64,000 nt of DNA from Streptococcus sp. 2342 (GCF_013276795.1 NZ_VMLR01000006.1:1-64000); one strand, 5' to 3'; counted from the first letter of the stretch, positions 9,826-22,724 are shown. The notes: generated by a model not told the origin, from the sequence alone. Numbers and translations: made by a program.

Positions 9826-11019
9826 TTGAAATCAATAGGCTTTATTGAAAAGCTGAGAGGGTTGTCTAGTAAAGAGCTGATTTTATTGGGAATTATCCTG
9901 AGTATCTTTTTACCCTTTTATCTTTTTGTAGTTGTATTCTGTTTATATATTATCAGTTTGATTTTTACAGGAGACATGAAAAGTATTCTTCAGAAAATGG
10001 GGGAGCATCCGATGCTGCTTCTTTTTCTTGGCTATAGTACTGTTATATCCGTTTTTGCACAAAATTGGATGGGAGTTGTGGCTTCAGTAGGAATTTTTCT
10101 ATTTACTGTTTTCTTTTTGCACTATCAGTCGATTTTATCACATAAATTCTTTCGATTGATTTTGCAGCTCGTCTTGTTTGGTAGCGTCTTGTCAGCTGCT
10201 TTTGCGAGTTTAGAACATTTCCAAATTGTGAAGAAATTTAACTATGCTTTTCTTTCACCCAATATGCAGGTGTGGCATCAGAATCGTGCAGAAGTGACCT
10301 TCTTTAATCCTAATTATTATGGAATTATTTGTTGTTTCTGTATCATGATTGCCTTCTATCTGTTTACAACGACCAAGTTGAATTGGTTGAAAGTATTCTG
10401 TGTGTTTGCAGGCTTTGTGAATCTCTTTGGTTTGAACTTTACGCAAAATCGAACTGCATTTCCTGCTATTATCGCTGGAGCCATTATTTATCTCTTTACG
10501 ACCATTAAAAACTGGAAGGCCTTTTGGCTTAGTATTGGGGTCTTTGCGATTGGCTTGAGTTTCCTCTTTTCCAGTGATCTAGGAGTTCGGATGGGGACTT
10601 TAGACTCTTCTATGGAAGAACGCATTTCTATCTGGGATGCTGGGATGGCCTTATTTAAGCAAAATCCTTTCTGGGGTGAGGGGCCATTGACCTATATGCA
10701 CTCTTATCCTCGGATAAATGCTCCTTATCATGAACATGCTCACAGTCTATATATCGATACGATTCTGAGTTACGGAATTGTGGGGACTATTTTATTAGTT
10801 TTGTCTTCTGTTGCTCCTGTTCGCTTGATGATGGATATGAGTCAGGAGTCGGGGAAACGCCCGATTATCGGTCTTTATCTGTCTTTCCTTACAGTGGTTG
10901 CTGTACACGGAATCTTTGACTTGGCCCTCTTCTGGATTCAGTCAGGTTTCATTTTCTTGCTAGTTATGTGCAGTGTTCCATTGGAGCATCGAACGTTGGT
11001 ATCGGACATGACGGATTAA
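9826..11019 (+). CDS. rafH: RafH, O-antigen-ligase-like polytopic membrane protein
   Basis: A 397-aa protein with about ten hydrophobic segments. It has the Wzy/WaaL-type motif HEHAHSLYIDTILSYGIVG near residues 305-325, and the preceding conserved region FNPNYYG. The start is TTG at 9826, placed by GGAGAGAAAGGA. It is listed as the last gene of the pneumococcal raf locus, but the family joins glycans on lipid carriers, so a role in raffinose use is not evident. Its substrate is unknown. Confidence 0.8.
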   Translation: MKSIGFIEKLRGLSSKELILLGIILSIFLPFYLFVVVFCLYIISLIFTGDMKSILQKMGEHPMLLLFLGYSTVISVFAQNWMGVVASVGIFLFTVFFLHYQSILSHKFFRLILQLVLFGSVLSAAFASLEHFQIVKKFNYAFLSPNMQVWHQNRAEVTFFNPNYYGIICCFCIMIAFYLFTTTKLNWLKVFCVFAGFVNLFGLNFTQNRTAFPAIIAGAIIYLFTTIKNWKAFWLSIGVFAIGLSFLFSSDLGVRMGTLDSSMEERISIWDAGMALFKQNPFWGEGPLTYMHSYPRINAPYHEHAHSLYIDTILSYGIVGTILLVLSSVAPVRLMMDMSQESGKRPIIGLYLSFLTVVAVHGIFDLALFWIQSGFIFLLVMCSVPLEHRTLVSDMTD

Positions 11020-11036
11020 GTTTATAAGATTAAAAT

Positions 11037-11063
11037 CTTCTACCTTGGGTAGGAGGTTTTTTT
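11037..11063 (+). terminator. Terminator after rafH
   Basis: Stem CTTCTACC/GGTAGGAG with a 3-nt loop, followed by G and TTTTTTT. Confidence 0.85.
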
Positions 11064-11077
11064 ACTGGGAAAAATTA

Positions 11078-11148
11078 TTTCCAAATCGAAATAGTTGACA
11101 GTTGGAACGATGAGTGTTATAATTGTTTTATTCTTTTCGATATCGAAA
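11078..11148 (+). promoter_or_regulatory. Consensus promoter between two matching palindromes (marR operon)
   Basis: TTGACA (11095-11100), 17 nt, TATAAT (11118-11123): both hexamers are perfect consensus. The exact 14-bp palindrome TTTCGATATCGAAA (11135-11148) lies downstream of the -10. A 12/14 match, TTTCCAAATCGAAA (11078-11091), lies just upstream of the -35. These are the natural operators for the MarR protein encoded 16 nt further on. Confidence 0.78.
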
Positions 11149-11163
11149 TAAATTGGAGGTGTT

Positions 11164-11607
11164 ATGAAAGATAGTCATTTGCTAGCCCATCATATTCGTT
11201 TGTTGAATGGGCGGATTTTTCAAAAGTTACTGAGCCAAGATCCTGAAGCTCTTTATCGTAGTGAACAGGGTAAGATTTTAGCGGTTTTATGGAATAGTGA
11301 AACTGGCTGCGCAACTGCGACAGATATTGCGCTTGCGACTGGTCTTGCTAATAATACGCTGACGACTATGATAAAAAAGCTTGAGGAACAAAATCTTGTA
11401 ACTGTTAGTCCATGTGGAGAAGACAAGCGTAAGAAGTATTTAGTTTTAACAGATTTGGGGCAGTCCCAGAAAGAAGTGGGACATCGTGTCAGTCAGAAAT
11501 TGGATACGATCTTTTACAAAGGATTTTCAGAGGAAGAAATTAGGCAGTTTGAAGCCTTTCAAGAAAGAATTTTGGATAATCTGAAAGAGAAGGAAAATGA
11601 GGTTTAA
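11164..11607 (+). CDS. MarR-family transcriptional regulator
   Basis: A 147-aa winged-helix dimer. The recognition helix region is ATDIALATGLANNTLTTMIKKL and the wing follows as SPCGEDKRKKYLVLT. It is first in an operon with an NTF2-like gene (3-nt gap) and an ABC transporter. Two matching palindromes around its promoter point to autorepression of the whole operon. The ligand is unknown; the transporter suggests a sulfur-containing or osmolyte compound. Confidence 0.88.
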   Translation: MKDSHLLAHHIRLLNGRIFQKLLSQDPEALYRSEQGKILAVLWNSETGCATATDIALATGLANNTLTTMIKKLEEQNLVTVSPCGEDKRKKYLVLTDLGQSQKEVGHRVSQKLDTIFYKGFSEEEIRQFEAFQERILDNLKEKENEV

Positions 11608-11610
11608 ATC

Positions 11611-12375
11611 ATGTCACAACAAGTGAAAAATGCTCACAACCTATACATTCATGCCATTCAAGACGGACGAGTTGCTGAGGCTCAAGCCCAGTCTGTAGGG
11701 GATACTTATATCCAACACTCGACAGGTGTGCCTGACGGAAAAGAAGGGTTTGCGGCCTTCTTTGCAAATTTCTTCGAGCGTCATCCAGAACGTCAGATGA
11801 AGATTGTCCGCACTATTGAGGATGGCGATCTGGTCTTTGTTCATGTTCATCAATATCTGAATGGTGGGGAAGCTCAATGGGTAACGACAGATACTTTCCG
11901 TGCAGATGAGAATGGACGTATCGTGGAGCATTGGGACGTTATTGACTACTATCGAACACCTGAAAATGGTCAATTAGATCAAATTTTTGGAGATTTTGAA
12001 ATCAAGGATTTAGACAAAACAGCAGAAAATAAAAAGTTGGTTCGCCGTTTCTTGACAGAAATTTTCCAAAATGGGGAACTGGAGCAGTGGAGTGATTATG
12101 TGGCAGATGATTTGATTCAGCATAATCATGAGATTGGACAAGGAAGTGTCGCTTATAAAAACTATGTGGCTGAACCTGGTGTCACTTTCGACTTTATTTT
12201 CCAACTATTAGGAAAAGGAAACTATGTGGTTAGTTATGGTCAAACTCAGATTGATGGCCTTGCTTATGCCCAGTACGATATCTTCCGTCTAGAAAATGGG
12301 AAAATTGTGGAGCATTGGGATAATAAGGAAATTATGCCAAAGGTTGAAGATTTGACCAACCGAGGAAAGTTTTAA
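11611..12375 (+). CDS. Tandem NTF2-like (SnoaL-type) protein
   Basis: A 254-aa cytoplasmic protein with two NTF2-like alpha+beta barrels in a row. Each ends in the family signature GRIVEHWDVID or GKIVEHWDNKE (near residues 110 and 235) and begins with a conserved His pattern (YIQHSTG, LIQHNHE). Such folds bind small hydrophobic or cyclic molecules and sometimes act on them. It lies between the MarR gene and the transporter, which suggests it handles the imported compound. The reaction is unknown. Confidence 0.75.
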   Translation: MSQQVKNAHNLYIHAIQDGRVAEAQAQSVGDTYIQHSTGVPDGKEGFAAFFANFFERHPERQMKIVRTIEDGDLVFVHVHQYLNGGEAQWVTTDTFRADENGRIVEHWDVIDYYRTPENGQLDQIFGDFEIKDLDKTAENKKLVRRFLTEIFQNGELEQWSDYVADDLIQHNHEIGQGSVAYKNYVAEPGVTFDFIFQLLGKGNYVVSYGQTQIDGLAYAQYDIFRLENGKIVEHWDNKEIMPKVEDLTNRGKF

Positions 12376-12389
12376 ATTGAGGACAAAGA

Positions 12390-14631
<2,242 letters not shown>

Positions 14632-14676
14632 CTTGAAAAGCTAAACTCAACTTGGTTAAACGACTATATAGAAGAA

Positions 14677-14704
14677 AGCTCAGACAATGTCGTCTGGGCT
14701 TTTT
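14677..14704 (+). terminator. Terminator after the EgtU-like gene
   Basis: A 9-bp stem AGCTCAGAC/GTCTGGGCT with a 6-nt loop, ending in TTTTT. Confidence 0.85.
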
Positions 14705-14712
14705 GATTATTG

Positions 14713-14753
14713 AAAAAATAAAAACTCAGTAGCCAGGGTATAAGGCGACTGAG
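14713..14753 (-). terminator. Probable terminator of sczA (minus strand)
   Basis: Stem CTCAGTaGCC/GGCgACTGAG (one mismatch). On the minus strand it is followed by a T-rich run TTTTTATTTTTT. A BOX repeat separates it from the sczA stop codon, so it may be the original terminator displaced by the repeat. Confidence 0.6.
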
Positions 14754-14767
14754 CTCTAGTCTGTATT

Positions 14768-14874
14768 TATACTCTTCGAAAATCAAATTCAAACCACGTC
14801 AGCTTCACCTTGCCGTACTCAAGTACAGCCTGCGGCTAGCTTCCTAGTTTGCTCTTTGATTTTCATTGAGTATT
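14768..14874. repeat. BOX element, boxA-boxC type without boxB
   Basis: The left half (TACTCTTCGAAAATC ... CACGTCAGCTTCACCTTGCC) matches pneumococcal boxA, including the region used for BOX-PCR. The right half (CAGCCTGCGGCTAGCTTCC ... TTTTCATTGAGTAT) matches boxC. No boxB copy separates them. The two ends form the long inverted pairing typical of BOX. The element ends inside the sczA stop codon. Confidence 0.88.
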
Positions 14875-15409
14875 AGTCTTTAGAAATGAAAAGGTCTAGA
14901 TAAAACTGGACAACTTCCTGATTTGTGAAGTCTTGCCCTTTTTTGAGCCACCAGGTCAATGTTTCGATAAAGTTGGTCACGACCAAGTGTTGGAGATAAG
15001 AAGCAGGCAGACTTGGGTGTGCTTCTTTCAAATCGTCAACCAGCATGGGGTAGACGTGGTGTTCCAACTCTCTCTGGAGTTGGCGGAGGAAGTAGTCATT
15101 CTTAGAGAATAGTAAACTGGTGATATGGTCTTGGTTTTTCTGAAAATGAAGAAAGAGATGGGCGAGATAAACCTTAGTTGAAATGGATTTTTCTCTTTCA
15201 AAGAGGTGATGGAAGAGGTAGCGGCAGAGCTCGTCCAGAAGCAGCTCCTTACTCTCATAGTGACAGTAAAAGGTGGAGCGTCCCACATCTGCAAGATCAA
15301 TGATATCCTGAACAGTAGTGGTCTCGTAGCCCTTAGCATTCAAAAGTTGTAGAAAAGCTTGATAGATGGCTTTTTTTGTTTTACTGATACGGCGGTCAAT
15401 GTTAGTCAT
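14873..15409 (-). CDS. sczA: SczA, zinc-responsive TetR-family regulator
   Basis: A 178-aa TetR-type protein. Its N-terminal helix-turn-helix reads TTVQDIIDLADVGRSTFYCHY (residues ~30-50) and a His/Glu-rich ligand domain follows. It is divergent from czcD, the known arrangement of pneumococcal SczA, which activates czcD in Zn excess. Palindromic TGTTCA/TGAACA sites lie between the two genes. Its stop codon is formed at the edge of a BOX repeat. Identity rests on family and neighbour. Confidence 0.87.
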   Translation of the reverse strand: MTNIDRRISKTKKAIYQAFLQLLNAKGYETTTVQDIIDLADVGRSTFYCHYESKELLLDELCRYLFHHLFEREKSISTKVYLAHLFLHFQKNQDHITSLLFSKNDYFLRQLQRELEHHVYPMLVDDLKEAHPSLPASYLQHLVVTNFIETLTWWLKKGQDFTNQEVVQFYLDLFISKD

Positions 15410-15428
15410 ATGGACACTTGAGGCAAAT

Positions 15429-15526
15429 TGTTCAGAACTGAATAAAGCTGACCTTTTGCTTCTATCCTTTCTTTGAGTTTTAGTGGATAATGATAATGAA
15501 CAAGATGTTCATAAATCTATTATAAC
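15429..15526 (+). promoter_or_regulatory. SczA operator candidates and czcD promoter
   Basis: TGAACA-AGA-TGTTCA (15497-15511) is a perfect inverted repeat overlapping the -35 zone of a TATAAC -10 (15521-15526). A second, imperfect site, TGTTCA-GAAC-TGAATA (15429-15444), lies next to sczA. A weak -35 covered by an operator fits activation in the presence of Zn. Confidence 0.68.
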
Positions 15527-15541
15527 AAAGGAATGAGAAAT

Positions 15542-16399
15542 ATGAAGGCAAAATATCCTGTTTGGCTAGCTTTTTTCTTAAATTTGACTTATGCCATTGT
15601 CGAGTTTATCGCTGGTGGAGTGTTTGGTTCCAGTGCAGTTCTTGCTGACTCGGTGCATGACTTGGGAGATGCGATTGCTATTGGGATCTCAGCCTTTTTG
15701 GAAAGTATCTCCAATCGTGAAGAAGACAGCCACTATACTTTGGGCTACAAGCGTTTTAGCCTTTTAGGGGCTATGGTAACGGCTGTGATTCTTATGACAG
15801 GGTCCGTTTTGGTCATTTTGGAAAATATAGCGAAAATCTTTCATCCACAACCGGTCAATGATGAGGGGATTCTCTGGTTAGGAATTATTGCGATTACTGT
15901 CAATGTGCTAGCGAGTCTCGTCATTCGCAAAGGACAAACCAAGAACGAATCCATTCTCAGCCTGCACTTTCTGGAAGATACCTTGGGTTGGGTGGCTGTC
16001 ATCCTGATGGCCATTGTTCTTCGATTTACCGATTGGTATATCTTGGATCCGCTCTTGTCTCTTGCTATTTCCTTCTTTATTCTGTCAAAAGCCCTTCCAC
16101 GTTTTTGGAGAACGCTCAAGATATTCCTCGATGCAGTGCCAGAAGGAGTAGATATCCAGAAAATCAAGACGGATTTAGCAGAATTGGATCATGTCGCTAG
16201 TATCAATCAGCTTAATCTCTGGACTATGGATGGTTTGGAAAAAAATGCCATTGTCCATGTTTGTTTAAAAGAGATGGAGCATATGGAAACTTGTAAAGAA
16301 TCTATTCGAATTTTCCTCAAAGATTGTGGCTTTCAAAATATTACCATTGAAGTTGATGCTGACCTAGAAAGTCACCAAACACATAAGCGAAAAGTGTGA
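15542..16399 (+). CDS. czcD: CzcD cation-diffusion zinc exporter
   Basis: A 285-aa CDF-family transporter with six membrane helices. Metal-site motifs are in helix 2 (SVHDLGD, His/Asp) and helix 5 (HFLEDTLGW, His/Asp), followed by a cytoplasmic C-terminal domain (AVPEGVDIQKI onward). It exports Zn2+ in exchange for protons. An ATG nine bases earlier is possible, but spacing to AAAGGA favours 15542. The SczA gene is divergent, matching Zn-induced control. Confidence 0.93.
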   Translation: MKAKYPVWLAFFLNLTYAIVEFIAGGVFGSSAVLADSVHDLGDAIAIGISAFLESISNREEDSHYTLGYKRFSLLGAMVTAVILMTGSVLVILENIAKIFHPQPVNDEGILWLGIIAITVNVLASLVIRKGQTKNESILSLHFLEDTLGWVAVILMAIVLRFTDWYILDPLLSLAISFFILSKALPRFWRTLKIFLDAVPEGVDIQKIKTDLAELDHVASINQLNLWTMDGLEKNAIVHVCLKEMEHMETCKESIRIFLKDCGFQNITIEVDADLESHQTHKRKV

Positions 16400-16460
16400 G
16401 TTGGAGCGGAATCATAGAGATTATTAGAGAAACAGCCTTGCTAGAGGTAGTTTTGTAATC

Positions 16461-17483
<1,023 letters not shown>

Positions 17484-17543
17484 TTAGTATATCATATTTT
17501 TCTGCTTTTTACTGATAGTTTAGTAAAATTTTAGTAAAAAGGA

Positions 17544-17589
17544 TTGACCTTGGGAAATCCCTTAGATACAATATAAGAAAACGATTACA
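17544..17589 (+). promoter_or_regulatory. galK promoter with cre site
   Basis: TTGACC (17544-17549), 17 nt, TACAAT (17567-17572). AGAAAACGATTACA (17576-17589) directly after the -10 fits the cre consensus with one mismatch, so CcpA could block initiation. Repeated TTTAGTAAAA units just upstream are GalR operator candidates. Confidence 0.75.
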
Positions 17590-17628
17590 CGTTAAGGTGA
17601 CTTAACGGACAGTCAAAGGAGAATTCAT

Positions 17629-18807
17629 ATGACACAACATCTTACTGCAGAAGCACTTCGTAAAGACTTTCTTGCTGTTTTTGGTCAAGAAGCGGACCAA
17701 ACCTTCTTTTCACCAGGCCGTATCAACTTGATTGGTGAACACACAGACTACAATGGTGGACATGTATTTCCGGCAGCCATTTCCTTAGGAACTTATGGGG
17801 CTGCTCGCAAACGTGATGACCAAGTCTTGCGTTTCTACTCAGCCAACTTTGAGGACAAGGGCATTATCGAAGTGCCTCTCGCTGACCTCAAGTTTGAAAA
17901 AGAGCACAACTGGACCAATTATCCAAAAGGGGTTCTTCATTTCTTGCAAGAAGCTGGACATGTGATTGACAAAGGTTTTGATTTTTATGTTTATGGGAAT
18001 ATCCCAAATGGTGCTGGCTTGTCTTCTTCAGCATCCCTTGAACTCTTGACAGGAGTCGTGGCAGAGCATCTCTTTGATTTAAAATTAGAGCGTCTCGATT
18101 TGGTTAAAATTGGAAAACAAACAGAAAATAACTTTATCGGAGTCAATTCTGGTATCATGGACCAGTTTGCTATCGGTATGGGGGCTGACCAACGTGCTAT
18201 TTACTTAGATACTAACACTTTAGAGTATGATTTGGTACCACTTGATTTGAAGGACAATGTCGTTGTTATCATGAACACTAACAAATGCCGTGAATTGGCG
18301 GATTCTAAATATAATGAACGCCGTGCTGAATGTGAAAAAGCAGTAGAAGAATTGCAAGTTGCCTTGGATATTAAGACCTTGGGTGAATTGGACGAGTGGG
18401 CCTTTGACCAATATAGCTATCTGATTAAAGATGAAAATCGTTTGAAACGTGCTCGCCATGCTGTGCTTGAAAACCAACGTACCCTCAAAGCTCAAGCAGC
18501 CCTTCAAGCAGGAGATTTGGAAACATTTGGTCGTTTGATGAATGCGTCACACGTTTCCCTAGAGCATGACTATGAAGTAACTGGCTTGGAATTAGATACC
18601 CTAGTTCATACGGCTTGGGCTCAAGAAGGAGTTCTCGGTGCTCGTATGACAGGGGCTGGTTTTGGCGGCTGTGCCATTGCTTTGGTGCAAAAAGATGCTG
18701 TTGATGCCTTTAAGGAAGCTGTAGGCAAACACTACGAGGAAGTAATTGGATACGCTCCAAGCTTCTATATTGCTGAAGTTGCAGGTGGCACTCGCGTCCT
18801 TGACTAG
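17629..18807 (+). CDS. galK: Galactokinase GalK
   Basis: A 392-aa GHMP kinase converting galactose and ATP to galactose-1-phosphate. The galactokinase signature [15 protein letters not shown] is near residue 28, the ATP-binding GHMP motif [13 protein letters not shown] near 122 and the C-terminal [12 protein letters not shown] near 339. AAAGGAG precedes the ATG. galT follows after 18 nt. Confidence 0.97.
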   Translation: MTQHLTAEALRKDFLAVFGQEADQTFFSPGRINLIGEHTDYNGGHVFPAAISLGTYGAARKRDDQVLRFYSANFEDKGIIEVPLADLKFEKEHNWTNYPKGVLHFLQEAGHVIDKGFDFYVYGNIPNGAGLSSSASLELLTGVVAEHLFDLKLERLDLVKIGKQTENNFIGVNSGIMDQFAIGMGADQRAIYLDTNTLEYDLVPLDLKDNVVVIMNTNKCRELADSKYNERRAECEKAVEELQVALDIKTLGELDEWAFDQYSYLIKDENRLKRARHAVLENQRTLKAQAALQAGDLETFGRLMNASHVSLEHDYEVTGLELDTLVHTAWAQEGVLGARMTGAGFGGCAIALVQKDAVDAFKEAVGKHYEEVIGYAPSFYIAEVAGGTRVLD

Positions 18808-18825
18808 TCAAAAGGAGGCTCTATA

Positions 18826-20307
18826 GTGACCTTAGTAGATAAATTTGTAACACATGTCATTTCTGAAAGTTCATTTGAGGAAATGGATCGAATCTACCTG
18901 ACCAATCGTGTCTTGGCACGAGTGGGAGATGGTGTTTTGGAAGTTGAGACGGATCTGGATAAAGTGATTGACCTCAAGGACCAGCTGGTTGAGGAAGCCG
19001 TTCGATTAGAGACGATTGAGGATAGTCAGGCTGCGCGTGAAATCCTTGGTGCTGAACTAATGGACTTGGTGACCCCTTGTCCGAGTCAGGTCAATCGTGA
19101 CTTCTGGGAAATCTATGCTCACTCTCCTGAGCAAGCGATAGAGGATTTTTACCGACTCAGTCAGAAGAATGACTACATCAAACTCAAGGCCATTGCTAAA
19201 AATATCGCTTATCGTGTTCCGTCTGACTACGGTGAACTTGAAATTACCATCAATCTCTCTAAGCCTGAAAAGGATCCCAAAGAGATTGCGGCAGCCAAGT
19301 TGGTGCAAGCTAGTAATTATCCTCAGTGTCAGCTTTGTCTAGAGAATGAGGGCTACCATGGTCGAGTTAACCACCCAGCCCGTAGCAATCACCGTATTAT
19401 CCGCTTTGAAATGGCTGGTCAGGAGTGGGGCTTCCAGTATTCGCCCTATGCTTATTTTAATGAGCACTGTATTTTCTTAGATGGCCAGCATCGTCCCATG
19501 GCCATTAGTCGTCAGAGTTTTGAACGTCTGCTAGCTATCGTAGAGCAGTTTCCAGGATATTTTGCTGGATCTAATGCCGACTTGCCGATTGTGGGAGGGT
19601 CTATTCTCACTCATGACCACTACCAGGGAGGCCGTCACGTCTTTCCGATGGAATTGGCTCCCTTGCAAAAGACCTTCCGATTTGCTGGTTTTGAGCAGGT
19701 TAAGGCTGGGATTGTCAAGTGGCCAATGTCAGTGTTGCGTTTGACTTCAGATTCCAAAGAAGATTTGATTAACTTAGCTGATAAGATTTTGCAGGAATGG
19801 CGTCAGTATTCAGACCCTGCCGTGCAGATTTTGGCAGAAACAGACGGGACACCGCATCACACCATCACACCTATAGCACGTAAGCGTGATGGACAGTTTG
19901 AGTTGGACTTGGTCTTGAGGGACAATCAGACTTCTGCAGAACATCCTGATGGCATCTATCATCCTCACAAGGATGTCCAACATATCAAGAAGGAAAATAT
20001 CGGTTTGATTGAGGTCATGGGTTTGGCTATTTTACCACCTCGTCTGAAAGCAGAAGTGGAGCAAGTCGCTAGCTATCTTGTAGGAGAAGCTGATACAGTT
20101 GCTGATTATCATCAGGAATGGGCAGACCAACTCAAAGCTCACCATCCAGACCTAACAGATAAAGAAAAAGCCCTTGAAATCGTCAAGGCCTCTGTGGGGG
20201 CTATCTTTGCTCGTGTGCTTGAGGATACAGGAGTCTACAAGCAGACAGAACAAGGACAGGCAGCCTTTATGCGCTTTGTGGAGCAGGTAGGAATTTTGCC
20301 AGACTAG
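18826..20307 (+). CDS. galT: Galactose-1-phosphate uridylyltransferase GalT (Firmicute class)
   Basis: A 493-aa enzyme exchanging UMP between UDP-glucose and galactose-1-phosphate. The length and motifs ([34 protein letters not shown] with the catalytic His region) are of the class II form of low-GC Gram-positives. The start is GTG at 18826 after AAAGGAGG. It is the second gene of the galKT operon. The epimerase galE is not in the window. Confidence 0.95.
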   Translation: MTLVDKFVTHVISESSFEEMDRIYLTNRVLARVGDGVLEVETDLDKVIDLKDQLVEEAVRLETIEDSQAAREILGAELMDLVTPCPSQVNRDFWEIYAHSPEQAIEDFYRLSQKNDYIKLKAIAKNIAYRVPSDYGELEITINLSKPEKDPKEIAAAKLVQASNYPQCQLCLENEGYHGRVNHPARSNHRIIRFEMAGQEWGFQYSPYAYFNEHCIFLDGQHRPMAISRQSFERLLAIVEQFPGYFAGSNADLPIVGGSILTHDHYQGGRHVFPMELAPLQKTFRFAGFEQVKAGIVKWPMSVLRLTSDSKEDLINLADKILQEWRQYSDPAVQILAETDGTPHHTITPIARKRDGQFELDLVLRDNQTSAEHPDGIYHPHKDVQHIKKENIGLIEVMGLAILPPRLKAEVEQVASYLVGEADTVADYHQEWADQLKAHHPDLTDKEKALEIVKASVGAIFARVLEDTGVYKQTEQGQAAFMRFVEQVGILPD

Positions 20308-20376
20308 GAGCTTTCTCCTTGCACAGTCCTATAAAAAGTAGTATCATAGTGTCGTTTGAAATATCAGGAGGAAACG

Positions 20377-20781
20377 ATGAAAGACTTTCATTTTGACGCT
20401 ATATCTGCCTTTGAAAATTACGAAATTGAACAAATGAGAGATGGTCACGTTGTGGTGACGACCAAAGTAGTGGACTCGTCGCTCAACTACTATGGCAATG
20501 CCCATGGTGGCTATCTCTTTACTCTCTGTGACCAGATCAGTGGTTTGGTGGTTATCTCGCTGGGGCTTGATGGAGTGACACTCCAGTCCTCTATCAACTA
20601 CCTCAAGGCAGGAAAACTTGATGATGTATTGACAATAAAAGGAGAATGTGTCCATCAAGGTCGCACAACCTGTGTCGTGGATGTTGATATCACGAATCAA
20701 GAAGGAAAAAATGTCTGTAAGGCAACCTTTACTATGTTTGTCACAGGCCAAAGGTCAGAAGACAGACAGGTACGAATATAG
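20377..20781 (+). CDS. PaaI-type hotdog thioesterase
   Basis: A 134-aa hotdog-fold protein with the PaaI-family signature NAHGGYLFTLCDQISG (residues ~42-57). It probably hydrolyses acyl- or aryl-CoA thioesters. The ATG at 20377 follows AGGAGGAAACG; an upstream TTG-initiated extension would place that ribosome site inside the gene. The substrate is unknown. It converges on pbuX with a shared terminator. Confidence 0.8.
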   Translation: MKDFHFDAISAFENYEIEQMRDGHVVVTTKVVDSSLNYYGNAHGGYLFTLCDQISGLVVISLGLDGVTLQSSINYLKAGKLDDVLTIKGECVHQGRTTCVVDVDITNQEGKNVCKATFTMFVTGQRSEDRQVRI

Positions 20782-20790
20782 ATAACTAAA

Positions 20791-20810
20791 AAAGAGGCTC
20801 GCACCTCTTT
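20791..20810. terminator. Bidirectional terminator between thioesterase gene and pbuX
   Basis: A 7-bp stem AAAGAGG/CCTCTTT, with T-rich sequence on the right and A-rich sequence on the left, serves both converging units. Confidence 0.82.
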
Positions 20811-20813
20811 TTC

Positions 20814-22076
20814 TTATTTCTTTTTATGATTTAATACTGCATTGAGGACAATGGCGAGTAGGCTGGCTACGACGATTCCGTTTGAGAAGAACATTTGGAA
20901 GGCTGTTGGCATGCTGACAAAGAGATTACTGTTGTTTAGTCCTACACCTGCAGCGATTGAAACAGCTGCGATAAGGAAGTTGTGTTCATTGTTAGCAAAG
21001 TCAACACGAGCGAGGATTTGCATCCCTTGAATCGATACAAAACCAAACATCACCAGCATAGCACCACCGAGGACAGGGCTTGGAATGATTTGGGCAAGGG
21101 CACCAAACTTAGGAAGGAGTCCAAGGAGAACCAGGAAACCAGCCGCATAGTAGATTGGTAGGCGAGTCTTGATACCTGATAATTTAACCAAACCAACGTT
21201 TTGTGAAAATCCTGTGTACGGGAAGGTATTAAAGATTCCTCCGAGAAGTACGGCCAAGCCTTCTGCGCGATAACCGTTGCGCAGGCGCGTGCTGTCGATT
21301 GGGTCTTTCGTGATATCAGACAAGGCTAGGTAAACACCAGTGGATTCAACCATAGACACTGTTGCGATGATACACATCATGACAATCGATGAGATTTCAA
21401 AGGTTGGCATCCCAAAGTAGAGTGGAGTTGGGACATGGACAAGTGGTGCTGCTGCAACAGGAGAGAAGTCAACCAAGCCCATGCTAGCAGCAATGGCAGT
21501 TCCAACAACCAGACCAATCAAAATGGAGATAGACTTGATAAATCCTTTGGTAAAGATGTTGATCAAGAGGATAATCAAAACAGTAATAGCTGCAAGTAAG
21601 AGACTTTGACCAGTTGGTTCTGGAACGTTATTTCCCATATTTCCAATAGCGACAGGAATCAAGGTTAAACCAATCGTGGTAATAACAGATCCTGTTACGA
21701 TAGATGGGAAGAGATTGGCAACTTTTGAGAAGATGCCTGAAACAAGAACAACGTAAATCCCTGATGCGATAAGGGCACCAAACATAGCACCACTACCATG
21801 GCTTTGCCCAATCATAATCAAGGGAGCGACCGACTGAAAGGCGACTCCAAGAACGACTGGTAGCCCAATACCAAAGTGTTTGTTGAGTTGGAGTTGGAGG
21901 AAGGTTGCCACCCCACACATGAAGATATCTGTAGAAATCAGGTAGGTTAACTGCTCAGCCGAATAGCCAAGGGCTGTCGCAATCATGATGGGAACCAGGA
22001 TAGATCCTGAGTACATAGCTAGTAAGTGCTGCAAGCCAAGAACGGCTGCTTGCGAGTGTTTTTCTTGAGTTTGCAT
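20814..22076 (-). CDS. pbuX: Xanthine permease PbuX
   Basis: A 420-aa NCS2-family purine permease with 12-14 membrane segments (GLQHLLAMYSGSILVPIMI at the start; QNVGLVKLSGIKTR in the middle). Its ATG shares a base with the xpt stop (TAATG), so the two form an operon under the guanine riboswitch. It imports xanthine, the substrate of Xpt. Confidence 0.94.
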   Translation of the reverse strand: MQTQEKHSQAAVLGLQHLLAMYSGSILVPIMIATALGYSAEQLTYLISTDIFMCGVATFLQLQLNKHFGIGLPVVLGVAFQSVAPLIMIGQSHGSGAMFGALIASGIYVVLVSGIFSKVANLFPSIVTGSVITTIGLTLIPVAIGNMGNNVPEPTGQSLLLAAITVLIILLINIFTKGFIKSISILIGLVVGTAIAASMGLVDFSPVAAAPLVHVPTPLYFGMPTFEISSIVMMCIIATVSMVESTGVYLALSDITKDPIDSTRLRNGYRAEGLAVLLGGIFNTFPYTGFSQNVGLVKLSGIKTRLPIYYAAGFLVLLGLLPKFGALAQIIPSPVLGGAMLVMFGFVSIQGMQILARVDFANNEHNFLIAAVSIAAGVGLNNSNLFVSMPTAFQMFFSNGIVVASLLAIVLNAVLNHKKK

Positions 22077-22657
22077 TAGAGATCTGCCTCCTTAAATACG
22101 ACTTGACCATTTTCAAAACGATCCAAACGAGCGAGTGATAGAACAGGGTAGCCTGCTTTTTCAAGCAAATCACGGCCATCTTGGAAGGTTTTTTCAATCA
22201 CGATACCGATAGCTTGGACTGTGGCACCAGCTTGTTCGATGATTTGAATCAAGCCTTTGGCAGCTTGGCCATTAGCAAGGAAATCGTCGATAATCAAGAC
22301 CTTGTCCTCTGGTGAGAGGAATTTTCCAGCGATAGAAACGGTGCTGGTTACCTGCTTGGTAAAGGAGTAAACTTCGGCAGTTAAGATTCCTTCGTTCATA
22401 GTGATATTTTTAGCTTTTTTAGCGAAAATCATGGGAACGTTTAAGGCTTCAGCTGTAAAAACGGCTGGAGCGATGCCTGACGCTTCAATGGTCACAACCT
22501 TAGTAATGCCAGCAGCAGCAAATTTTTCCGCAAAAACCTTACCGATTTCTCTCATTAGGCTAAAGTCAACTTGGTGGGTTAAAAAGGAATCCACTTTGAG
22601 GATGCTATCACCCAAGATATGCCCATCCTTGAGGATGCGCTCTTCTAATAATTTCAT
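22076..22657 (-). CDS. xpt: Xanthine phosphoribosyltransferase Xpt
   Basis: A 193-aa type I phosphoribosyltransferase. The PRPP-binding motif [14 protein letters not shown] is at residues ~125-138 and the N-terminal region is typical ([27 protein letters not shown]). It converts xanthine and PRPP to XMP. It is first in the xpt-pbuX operon, behind a guanine-class riboswitch and terminator. Confidence 0.95.
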   Translation of the reverse strand: MKLLEERILKDGHILGDSILKVDSFLTHQVDFSLMREIGKVFAEKFAAAGITKVVTIEASGIAPAVFTAEALNVPMIFAKKAKNITMNEGILTAEVYSFTKQVTSTVSIAGKFLSPEDKVLIIDDFLANGQAAKGLIQIIEQAGATVQAIGIVIEKTFQDGRDLLEKAGYPVLSLARLDRFENGQVVFKEADL

Positions 22658-22724
22658 AAGACCTCCTAAAGTCTAAAAGCCAATTCATTTGCTTGTTTCA
22701 GATTTCTATCCAGTAAAACGGATA

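Noticed and set aside
14768-14874. Short palindromic repeat considered as a CRISPR or transposon end
   Set aside because: There is only one copy with no spacer array. The sequence matches BOX boxA/boxC, so it is a BOX element.
20344-20751. 135-codon minus-strand frame over the thioesterase gene
   Set aside because: The plus strand encodes a recognisable hotdog thioesterase with a good ribosome site; this frame is its shadow.
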